Shown here: piece after piece, positions 17,710-25,648 of the stretch | How positions within the stretch are numbered: the first letter of the stretch is position 1 | Layout: each line of letters begins with the position of its first letter | Source: Gemmataceae bacterium | GTDB taxonomy: Bacteria > Planctomycetota > Planctomycetia > Gemmatales > Gemmataceae | Reading direction: 5' to 3' | Length of the DNA: 60,349 nt | NCBI GenBank assembly: GCA_009692005.1 | Contig: SHZZ01000017.1 | Span: 1 to 60,349, forward strand | Translations under genes and position numbers: made by a program | The notes under the pieces: generated by a model | The model's database searches: none | What the model was told of the DNA's origin: nothing | The model's input: only the letters and a program-made list of their open reading frames with translations

Positions 17710-18974
17710 TTAAGGAACCCTTGACAAGGTGATTGAAAAACAGGTCCCCAAACCGGGATTGGTTACGGCCCTGATGGTGCCGCCGCAGCCTTCAATCAAA
17801 GTTTTGCAAAAAAACAACCCCAGACCGGTTCCCGCGGGCCTGCCAGGTGTTGTCGGACCTTTGACAAAAGGCTCAAACAAACGCGAAAGCACATCTGGGG
17901 GTATCCCCGGACCGTTGTCCTCCACCTCTATGCACACTTCCTTCCCCTCGTGACTCTTATAATTATCTTTTTCATCTCCTGGGGTTCCCCCGGGACCGCA
18001 GCGGACTGTGACGACCCCCTCTTTCTTATCCGACCAGCGCAAGGCATTTGCGATCAGATTGGCGAGAGCCTCCCGAAGCTGAACCGGTTCGCCCAAAACT
18101 CGAGCTGTCCAAGATGGAAATTCAAGGCGTATTTTGCGCACTTGCGCCTGATGAAAAAATCGCGACCGTAATTCTTCAAAAATAGCGCTCAGGTCAGTCT
18201 GCCCAGGTCCAACGACTTCTTCACCGGCCAGCATATCCCGCAATATCCCCGTCATGGTCCAGCAACGCCGAACCAAGCCTTCCACTTGCTCAATGCCACC
18301 TGGACTCAAGCTACTGCCCTCTTCCTCCAATAACACTTCCAGGGAAGTAATGGTGGCGGCAATGCCCCCCGAATTTCATGGCTCAAGAGCTGCCGGTATT
18401 GCTCTTCGCGCCTTTGGGATTGCAGATACATTCCCAAAGCCCTTTGCAATTCTTCATTCCTTTTTCTCAAGGCAAAAGTGTTGGTTTTGAAATAAGTGTC
18501 CAGGGCCAGGGCAATGTCAAAGAAGATCACTTTCACCAAGGACAGTAACGAGGAAAACCCTTCTTGATTCTTTTCGCTGAAAGCTTCGGCAAATTTCGGA
18601 AAGGTAATCTGCACATATTGATTGTAAGCCGCTAGATAGTAGATCGGTTCGAGGCCAACCATTTGATGAACTTGGCCCACGCGCAACCTTTTCTCAATGT
18701 AATCTTTGTCGTACTTCCCCTGGATTAATTCGGAGAAATAATCCTCTTGGGATTTTTTCAAGCGCTCCAGGCGTCCCTCCCCTTGGAGCAGAGCGCGGGT
18801 ATAGGGGTTGGATTTCAAGTGGTCGTAAAACCTTTAGGTAAAGTATTCCCTGAAGGACGCAAAGGAATCGGCCAACGCCCTGACATGGGCGCAATCCTTC
18901 GGAGTAATCTCCAGGAAGTCGAGTTGCTCCTTGAGCTTTTTTTCGTCATATCCAAAATCATCTGCTAGCGTCAT
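17710..18974 (-). pseudogene. Globin-coupled sensor histidine kinase, broken by a stop codon and a frameshift
   Basis: Read from ATG 18974, this is a protoglobin-domain kinase of about 421 residues. It starts MTLADDFGYDEKK, reaches FREYFT, then hits an in-frame TAA at 18834-18836, and continues RFYDHLKSNPYTRALL in the same frame. The globin part has a candidate proximal His in RVGQVHQMVGLEP. The H-box is LLSHEIRG; directly after it the frame is lost in a run of six C (18365-18370), where seven are expected. The second frame then gives IAATITSLEVLLEEE, the N-box (LREALANLIANALRW), EVEDNGPGIPP and GTGLGLFFCK. Family members bind heme and sense oxygen. The kinase ends 30 bases before the regulator. 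Homopolymer sequencing error could explain the frameshift but not the stop codon. Confidence 0.85.
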
Positions 18975-19320
18975 AATTTTCTCAAAAGCTAATTATCCAA
19001 TTCCCGCTGGAGACCAAGAAAAGTGGAATTCCAGCCAGGGCGGGTGCAGGTTACACCTTGGACCAGTTCTAATTTTAATTGCAAAAAGGGGGCCAATACA
19101 AACAAATCCCGCCAGGCGAAACCCGGGGGCTTTTGGGCTTCGCCCTGGGATTGGATCCACAATCATCCTGTGCGAACTTGTCAACCCGGTGTGCTTATTC
19201 GCACAGAGGAAGGCTGCCTCCTCCCTTCCCAACCCCTGGATCCTCGCAAATCCCAGGGGAATACTTGCTGGCATTAATTTTGCTCCCGTGAGGAATGAAA
19301 CACCTCAATGGGAGATTATC
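18975..19320. other. Intergenic region, 346 bp, no gene seen
   Basis: I find no convincing coding sequence. A 9-bp inverted repeat (ctgtgcgaa 19168-19176 with ttcgcacag 19198-19206, 21-base loop) lies about 115 bases before the small gene at 19321; its role is unknown. The region must hold the divergent promoters. Confidence 0.5.
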
Positions 19321-19530
19321 ATGACTACGCTTTTTGTTTCCGAAACGACCCAGGTGGAGATTTTCCCTGAAAGAGAGGAATTATTAAAAAAGGAAACGAT
19401 TTCTGAAGAACAGCGTTTTCAACAGGATACTGCCCGGGGATTTTGGATTTGGGCCGGGTGCGCTCTAACACTGGTTGCCTGGCACCTTGTTCAGGATTTG
19501 CCTCGGTTATTTCGCTTCCTGACCGGGTGA
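19321..19530 (+). CDS. Small membrane-anchored protein, unknown function
   Basis: A 69-residue protein with a charged N-terminal half (about residues 14-40, rich in Glu and Lys) and one hydrophobic helix near the C-terminus (FWIWAGCALTLVAWHLV), so probably tail-anchored with the bulk in the cytoplasm. GGGAG seven bases before ATG 19321 fixes the start within a longer open frame. It ends 7 bases before the convergent PLP-enzyme gene. No family recognised. Confidence 0.55.
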   Translation: MTTLFVSETTQVEIFPEREELLKKETISEEQRFQQDTARGFWIWAGCALTLVAWHLVQDLPRLFRFLTG

Positions 19531-19537
19531 CTCCCTT

Positions 19538-20611
19538 TTAATCATACCTTCCCGAAGCTTCCACCGGCCATTTGCCAACTATTGCCTGGTTGCGAATGGC
19601 AACCACTTCACGGTGAAGGTTCATCGTTCCACAACAATGCCCTGTAATAACCTCCCGGGTCTCGCCAATTTCCGGCAAGGGTCCCGTGCATTCCACTCGA
19701 GTGTGCTCTTCCGAAAGTTTGATAACTTTCTCGTCTGGTTTTCCTTTGATGGTTGGCAAGCAAAAATCCTTGGAAATGGCCTTCGTTCCGGCATCGAGAA
19801 TATACAACCCCGGGCGGCGGCTAATGACCGTGGCCAGCACCGTCAAGCTTGGTTCAAACTCGGGCCGGATAGTGGAATAAATCGCGTCCATGAGGAGGAA
19901 TGAACCCGGTTGAATCTCGTCGACGCCCTCGGTGGCCAACGCATATTCAAAAGTTCCCGTGCCCCCGCCCGTTACCAATGGGACTGCAATACCCAGTTTT
20001 TCAAGTTCTCGCCGAGTATCACTAAAAAGTTTCATCCCGGCCAGAGCGCGCTGACGCTGCTCATCCTTATCCGGGCACAACTGCAAATGCCCGTCGTACC
20101 CCTGCAAGCCGACAAATTGCAGGCCTGGCGTTTGAACAATTTTCTGAACCAAGTTAATTACGGGTTCGCCCGGGAATGCCCCGCAACGGTTCATCCCAAT
20201 TTCCACTTCCACCAAAACGCTCAGCCGGACGCCATGCTCCCGAGCAGCCTCTGCAAGGGCATTAATATGCTCGTCGCAGTCAACCAGCACGGCAGTTTGG
20301 GCCTTTTTGGTCAAAGCGGCCAGCCGGGCCAGTTTTTTCTTTCCCACCAATTGGTTGGCGATAAATATGTCCTTCACGCCGGCGGCGGCCAAAACCTCGG
20401 CCTCGTTCAATTTGGCGCACAAAAAGGAATGAATCCCCTGGCCCATTAGGTAGGAAGCCAATTGCCCGCATTTCAAACTTTTGAAATGAACACGCAACTT
20501 TTTCCCGTTCAAACGGCGGGAAAGCGTTTGCAGGTTTTTGTCCAAAACATCCAGATTTAACAACAAGGATGGGGAATCCAGGGAAGCCAAGGATAAAGGG
20601 GGAAGGCTCAA
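19538..20611 (-). CDS. DSD1-family PLP-dependent enzyme (D-threonine aldolase / D-serine dehydratase-like)
   Basis: A 357-residue fold-type III PLP enzyme. The alanine-racemase-like barrel begins with SPSLLLNLDVLDKNL, the Schiff-base Lys is expected in VHFKSLK (Lys44), and the PLP-phosphate loop is VTGGGTGTF. The C-terminal metal site reads GHCCG: His-x-Cys as in eukaryotic-type zinc D-serine dehydratases, whereas D-threonine aldolases have His-x-Asp. That makes a dehydratase-like reaction on D-serine or D-threonine somewhat more likely, but the substrate is not established. No amino-acid genes are directly linked. Confidence 0.8.
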   Translation of the reverse strand: MSLPPLSLASLDSPSLLLNLDVLDKNLQTLSRRLNGKKLRVHFKSLKCGQLASYLMGQGIHSFLCAKLNEAEVLAAAGVKDIFIANQLVGKKKLARLAALTKKAQTAVLVDCDEHINALAEAAREHGVRLSVLVEVEIGMNRCGAFPGEPVINLVQKIVQTPGLQFVGLQGYDGHLQLCPDKDEQRQRALAGMKLFSDTRRELEKLGIAVPLVTGGGTGTFEYALATEGVDEIQPGSFLLMDAIYSTIRPEFEPSLTVLATVISRRPGLYILDAGTKAISKDFCLPTIKGKPDEKVIKLSEEHTRVECTGPLPEIGETREVITGHCCGTMNLHREVVAIRNQAIVGKWPVEASGRYD

Positions 20612-20764
20612 AGGGTATCTCCTATTTTTCCAAGTCGGCGTGATTCCCTCCGTTTTACCAGCATCCAGTTAACCTGACAACCTGACCTTGACTCTCTTGC
20701 CGATAATGTCAAAAAGCGTTTTTGGTAGGCATGGACCGCCAAAATTCTCAACGGTTTATAGGGA

Positions 20765-23095
20765 ATGGATTCACCAGCCAGTCACAATCCGATCACCTTC
20801 GATTCCAAACCACGCAGGTGGAAGGATTCCTGGCAAGTACCTTTATTCATTCTTGGTTTTTTTCTCCTGGCACTTTCCGCTGGCTACCGCATTGCTTTAA
20901 AATATTCACCTGCAAAGAAAATAGAACAAAGCCAAGACAAGGCTCTGGCCCTGGTGGCCACGGGAGATTTTGACGCCGCCATTTCCCTCGCCCGCACTCT
21001 GGCCAACCAACCCGGGAATTCCACAGAACAGGCCAATAAGGCAAAACTATTCCTGGCGCAAATCCTGATCAAACAGACCGAGGAAAAAAGTCAGAAATCT
21101 CCGGGGGATTATCAAGAGGCCGAATCCTTGATTCAATCACTTTCCAAGGAACCCTTGGAACGAGGTGATTTGGAAAAGAAGGAATTCCTACATGCGAAAA
21201 TTCAAATCCAATCCGGAAAGGGCCTCCCCCAGGGGTTGGAAACCCTAGAGAAATTACCCCCGGATGCTATCGAACCCGGGGAAATCCTCCCCTTGATCGT
21301 GCAGGCGTGCTTGCATCTTCCCAAGCCAAATTATTCTCGGGCCTTGGCCGCCAATGAGGAGTACCGAAATATCCCTCGGTTGTCCGAGGAGAAACGAATC
21401 CCGGCCCAGTTGCTGGCGGGGGAAATTCTCATGCAACTGCAACGAACGGAGGAAGCCCGGAAAATCCTCGAGAAAATTCCGGAAACCTCGCCGACGAGGC
21501 TAGTGGTTAAAGCCAAGTCACTGTTGGCGCAAACTTTCATGGAAGATTCCCTATGGCAAGAAGCCGCCGGCCTGTGGAAAAAACTGCTGGAGTTCCCGGG
21601 TAATTCCTCGGAATCCCCCGGGAGGATCCTCTACCAGTTGGGCATTTGCATGAACAATTTGGAATCCCATTCTCAGGCGGAAAAATACTGGCGCTCCTGT
21701 GAGGAGAAGGGCGATCAACCCGAGCGGGTGGCAGCCTCTTTGCGGTTGGCACGCTTGTATTTGGAGATGAAGTCGAGGCAACAGGCCGCGGCCTCTTTGG
21801 CCCAAGCAGTCCGGGGTTCCAAAGGACTCGAAGATTGGAAAAATCCTTACTTCCCATTGGCAGAAACCCAGAAACTTTTCAATGAAGTATTTCAATCCAC
21901 CAAGGAGAGCCATGAGTATGAAACGGCGTTGCGCTTGAATGACTCCATGCAGAAAATTATCGAGCCCTCACGGGGCCTGGAACTTCGTGGAGACATCCTG
22001 GCAGACTGGGGAGAAACCAAGCTGGAGGCCGCCGCCGCCCTTCCGGAAGGCGCGCAAGCGAGGGAACAAACCTCCTCGGCCCTGGGCTTGTTTCGCGAAG
22101 CCGCGAATTTCAATACCCAAGCTGCTTCACTTGCCAACACTCCGGAGGAATCTTCCAAGCAATCCTGGATCGCTGCTTCAAGGTATCGCAAAGCCAAGGA
22201 ACCCGCCAAAGCTCAAGAGGCCCTGACGGGATTCCTCAGCAAAACGCCCCAGGACCCCAAGAGCAGCCAGGCCTGGTATTACCTGGGCGAGGTGCAGAAA
22301 GAACTGGGCAACCCCGATGCAAAAAACTCATTCCAACAAGCGATTAAATACCGCGGGCCTTTCGCTTACCGGGCCAGGTATCAATTAGCCCTGATATTCA
22401 TGGAACGGAATGAACTCGATCAAGCAGCAGACGCCCTCGAGCAAAACCTGCAATTGCTACGCTTCGATCCGGATGCGGAAGCTCAGGAAAAATCACTCTT
22501 TGCCTTGGGTTCGCTTTCCTTTCTCAGGAAAAATTACCGCATGGTAGCGCGGCGCTATGAGGAAGCCCTGGAACGGTTTCCCAGGAATAGCCAAACGGTT
22601 CGGGCCCGGTTGCAATTGGCCGAATCCTACCGCCAATTGGCCAATCAGGAGCAGCAGAACATCATCCTGAGCGAGAAAACCACGCCGGAAACTCGCAGCC
22701 ATTACCAGAAAGAGCACCAGAAATGGCTGGAGAAGGCGGCGGAAAACTACCAGGATTTGGAACTGGTGTCGGCCACTCCACTGGGGATCAGCCAACTCAC
22801 CCCCGAGGAGCGCGCCTTAATTCCTCTTCTTTCAGCCGAGTGCCAGTTCAATCTGGGAAAATATGAAGAAGCCTTGGGAACCTATGCCCGTCAAGCGGCC
22901 CGGCTCAAAGGGAAGCAAGAAGGCCTGCATGCCTTGGGCGGGTTGATCCGCTGCCATTCCGCCTTGGGTCAAGCCGATTTGGTGCAACAGCGCCTGGCTG
23001 ATTTGAAGGAACTCCTGGCCAGCATGGATGACTCCGTTCGCAAAGATTGGGAACCCTGGATTGCCATCGCGGGAAAACCACTGGCAAAACCTTGA
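20765..23095 (+). CDS. Membrane-anchored TPR-repeat protein
   Basis: A 776-residue protein with a single N-terminal transmembrane helix (VPLFILGFFLLALSAGYRIAL) and then a long array of helix-turn-helix repeats of TPR type over the rest, for example LALVATGDFDAAISLARTL, ALIFMERNELDQAADALEQ and EAQEKSLFALGSLSFL. Such proteins act as periplasmic scaffolds in envelope assembly. No enzymatic motif is seen. It stands alone, 128 bases before ilvD. Start ATG 20765 is the first Met before the membrane helix. Confidence 0.75.
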   Translation: MDSPASHNPITFDSKPRRWKDSWQVPLFILGFFLLALSAGYRIALKYSPAKKIEQSQDKALALVATGDFDAAISLARTLANQPGNSTEQANKAKLFLAQILIKQTEEKSQKSPGDYQEAESLIQSLSKEPLERGDLEKKEFLHAKIQIQSGKGLPQGLETLEKLPPDAIEPGEILPLIVQACLHLPKPNYSRALAANEEYRNIPRLSEEKRIPAQLLAGEILMQLQRTEEARKILEKIPETSPTRLVVKAKSLLAQTFMEDSLWQEAAGLWKKLLEFPGNSSESPGRILYQLGICMNNLESHSQAEKYWRSCEEKGDQPERVAASLRLARLYLEMKSRQQAAASLAQAVRGSKGLEDWKNPYFPLAETQKLFNEVFQSTKESHEYETALRLNDSMQKIIEPSRGLELRGDILADWGETKLEAAAALPEGAQAREQTSSALGLFREAANFNTQAASLANTPEESSKQSWIAASRYRKAKEPAKAQEALTGFLSKTPQDPKSSQAWYYLGEVQKELGNPDAKNSFQQAIKYRGPFAYRARYQLALIFMERNELDQAADALEQNLQLLRFDPDAEAQEKSLFALGSLSFLRKNYRMVARRYEEALERFPRNSQTVRARLQLAESYRQLANQEQQNIILSEKTTPETRSHYQKEHQKWLEKAAENYQDLELVSATPLGISQLTPEERALIPLLSAECQFNLGKYEEALGTYARQAARLKGKQEGLHALGGLIRCHSALGQADLVQQRLADLKELLASMDDSVRKDWEPWIAIAGKPLAKP

Positions 23096-23223
23096 TTCCT
23101 TTCGGTCACTTTCAGATCCTTTCGCCAAGTTCGTAATATAATAAACACCAGTCCAATGACTGCCTTTTGGGGTTAACCCACGCTCCGTTTGGCGGTCTTA
23201 CCTTAGTGATCCTGGAAATATTC

Positions 23224-24909
23224 ATGGCCAGCAGGGACACCCGGAAAAGTTTGACCACCACCGGCGGCATGGGACGGGCCCCCAACCGCGCCATGCTACG
23301 CGCTGTTGGCTTTCATGATGACGATTTCGAAAAACCGATGGTCGGCGTCGCATCCTTGTTCAGCGACATCACCCCATGCAACTCACACTTGGACCGACTG
23401 GCGAGAAAGGCCTGCGAGGGCGTGCGCGCTGGCGACGGCGTGCCCCAAATTTTTGGCGCCCCAACAGCATCCGATGGCATCATGATGGGGCACCAGGGGA
23501 TGCGCTACAGCCTGGTTTCCCGCGAGGTAATTGCGGATTCAATTGAAGTGGTTTGCGGCGGCATGAATCACGACGGGATGGTGGCCCTCGGCGGCTGCGA
23601 CAAAAATATGCCGGGCTGCCTTATGGGCATGGCCCGCTTGAATATTCCTTCTATTTTCGTTTACGGTGGCAGCATCCTCCCTGGCACCGGACCCGACGGC
23701 AGCGACATTGATATCGTTTCCATCTTTGAAGCAGTCGGGAAAAACCAGGCCGGAAAACTTGATGCCGCCGGCGTTCACAAAATCGAGTGCGAAGCCTGCC
23801 CGGGAGCCGGATCCTGTGGCGGCATGTACACAGCCAACACCATGAGCTCCGCCATTGAAGCCATGGGGATGTCGCTTCCTTATGACGCCAGCAATCCGGC
23901 GGTCAGCGCCGCCAAGGAGCGCGAGACTTTCCTCGCGGGAAAGCAACTTGTGCAACTGGTGAAATCCAACCTTTGCCCCCGCGATATCATCACTCGCAAA
24001 TCCCTGGAGAACGCCTACACCTTCGTGCTGGCTCTTGGAGGGTCCACCAACGCACTCCTTCACCTCATGGCCATTGCCAAGGAAGCACAACTCGAGTGGA
24101 CCCTGGCCGACTTTGATCGTGTTGGCGGGAAGATCCCTCACTTGGCGGATTTGAAACCGGGCGGCAAGTATGTCATGAACGACTTGCACCGCGCCGGGGG
24201 CACCCCCGCTGTTTTGAAAGCACTATTAGAAGCAGGCTTTTTACATGGCGATTGTATAACCGTCACCGGAAAAACCCTGGCAGAAAATCTCAGCCAGGTG
24301 GCCAGCATTTACAAAAACACCAAGCAGGATGTAGTGCGGCCCTTGAGTAATCCGATGCACGCCTCAGGCCACCTGGTGGTAATGCATGGCAACCTGGCGC
24401 CGGACGGCGCTGTGGCCAAGGTCGCGGGGCTAAAAGTCAGAAAAATCACCGGGCCGGCAAAAGTTTTCGATGGCGAGGAAAGCTGCTTCCATGCCATTCA
24501 AGAAAGAAAAATTCAACCAGGCGACATCATTGTTATTCGCGGTGAAGGTCCCGTGGGGGGGCCCGGCATGAGGGAAATGCTTTCCGTGACCGCCGCCCTG
24601 GTTGGCCAGGGCCTGGGGGATTCAATCGGATTGATCACCGATGGGCGGTTTTCTGGCGGCACCCACGGACTCGTGGTTGGCCATGTCTCACCCGAGGCTT
24701 GGGTCGGCGGAGCCATTGCTTTGCTTAAAAATGGAGACAAAGTTACCATTGATGCGGATGCCAAGAAACTCGATGTCCATCTCGATGAAACCGAGTTGAA
24801 TAAAAGGAGGTCGGCCTGGACCGTTCCACCGCCAAGGGAAAAAACCGGCGTGTTGGCCAAGTATGCTCGCTGCGTCAAGTCAGCATCCGAAGGCGCCGTC
24901 ACCTGCTAG
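23224..24909 (+). CDS. ilvD: Dihydroxy-acid dehydratase
   Basis: A 561-residue IlvD/Edd-family enzyme that dehydrates 2,3-dihydroxy-isovalerate and 2,3-dihydroxy-3-methylvalerate in valine and isoleucine synthesis. The three cluster Cys lie in ITPCNSHL (Cys52), GGCDKNMPG (Cys125) and [12 protein letters not shown] (Cys198). [19 protein letters not shown] near the C-terminus is the family signature. The short second group of residues matches DHAD rather than 6-phosphogluconate dehydratase, but sugar-acid dehydratases of the same family are similar. ATG 23224 (MASRDTRKS) is chosen over an upstream start. A hairpin terminator follows at 24943. Confidence 0.92.
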   Translation: MASRDTRKSLTTTGGMGRAPNRAMLRAVGFHDDDFEKPMVGVASLFSDITPCNSHLDRLARKACEGVRAGDGVPQIFGAPTASDGIMMGHQGMRYSLVSREVIADSIEVVCGGMNHDGMVALGGCDKNMPGCLMGMARLNIPSIFVYGGSILPGTGPDGSDIDIVSIFEAVGKNQAGKLDAAGVHKIECEACPGAGSCGGMYTANTMSSAIEAMGMSLPYDASNPAVSAAKERETFLAGKQLVQLVKSNLCPRDIITRKSLENAYTFVLALGGSTNALLHLMAIAKEAQLEWTLADFDRVGGKIPHLADLKPGGKYVMNDLHRAGGTPAVLKALLEAGFLHGDCITVTGKTLAENLSQVASIYKNTKQDVVRPLSNPMHASGHLVVMHGNLAPDGAVAKVAGLKVRKITGPAKVFDGEESCFHAIQERKIQPGDIIVIRGEGPVGGPGMREMLSVTAALVGQGLGDSIGLITDGRFSGGTHGLVVGHVSPEAWVGGAIALLKNGDKVTIDADAKKLDVHLDETELNKRRSAWTVPPPREKTGVLAKYARCVKSASEGAVTC

Positions 24910-24942
24910 TAACGGCTCTTTCCTGACGATTGTAAGGGTTAC

Positions 24943-24990
24943 ATGGCGCTCCCCCACAGGGGTAATCACTCGGGGGGCGCCATTTTCGTT
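24943..24990 (+). terminator. Probable intrinsic terminator after ilvD
   Basis: Stem of about 12 bp (atggcgc at 24943-24949 with gcgccat at 24977-24983, extended through c/g runs with one G-T pair), 17-base loop, then ttttcgttt. Confidence 0.65.
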
Positions 24991-25040
24991 TACAACTCGA
25001 GCTAATCCCGAGAACATGGGGTTGATAAATGGAGGTCCCC

Positions 25041-25415
25041 ATGAGAGCAATGATCTTTCCCTGCCTTTTTCTTTCCTTCCTCGGAACCAAGGCTTTTGCC
25101 TTTGAGGAAAAACCAAAACAACCGCGTACGCCAGCCAGCCTGTACCCGGATGCCCCGGCTCCTGAATCCATGGCCTTTTATCCCAAGGAAAGCGCATACC
25201 GGCATTGGCAAAACCTGGCCATGGATCGCGGCGGGTTTTTCAAACCTCGTGTCGCTTATTCCCTCAATGGCCTCTATTACATGTACAACGGCATGGAATA
25301 TCCCTTCATGAACTCCCGCCGGGGAGATTTCATGCCAAACAACTTGGGTTTTCAATCGTTTTACCCAACGCCCCATGAATCTCCAGAACCGCCCCGGGCA
25401 AAGGAAAACAAATAA
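25041..25415 (+). CDS. Small exported protein rich in Tyr, Phe and Pro, unknown function
   Basis: A 124-residue protein with a signal peptide (MRAMIFPCLFLSFLGTKAFA) and a mature part rich in aromatic residues and Pro, including LNGLYYMYNGMEYPFMN. No Cys in the mature protein and no known domain. GGAGG lies directly before ATG 25041, preferred to the ATG at 25029. It stands alone between the ilvD terminator and the convergent bamA terminator. Confidence 0.65.
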   Translation: MRAMIFPCLFLSFLGTKAFAFEEKPKQPRTPASLYPDAPAPESMAFYPKESAYRHWQNLAMDRGGFFKPRVAYSLNGLYYMYNGMEYPFMNSRRGDFMPNNLGFQSFYPTPHESPEPPRAKENK

Positions 25416-25588
25416 GGATTGTGTCCGCTGTTTTTATCTGGACTGGAAGAGAGAATAAAGAAGGGGCAAAGTTCAAAGGCCAGAGCCGTACTCCATACGA
25501 AGTAATTGAATCCCCGCGCACTAGTCACTTTCGCAACTATCAAAACCCCGAAAATTCCCCTGGCGGGTGGGCAATTCACCAGGGCTCT

Positions 25589-25633
25589 AAAAAATGAATC
25601 CCCGTCGAGAAGGTGAACCTCCTGCCGGGGATT
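25589..25633 (-). terminator. Intrinsic terminator for bamA (minus strand)
   Basis: On the minus strand an 8-bp stem (aatccccg with cggggatt, 25626-25633 and 25597-25604) encloses a smaller aggt/acct hairpin and is followed by cat and six T residues (25594-25589). It lies 15 bases after the bamA stop. Confidence 0.75.
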
Positions 25634-25648
25634 TATGCGTTTAAGGGC

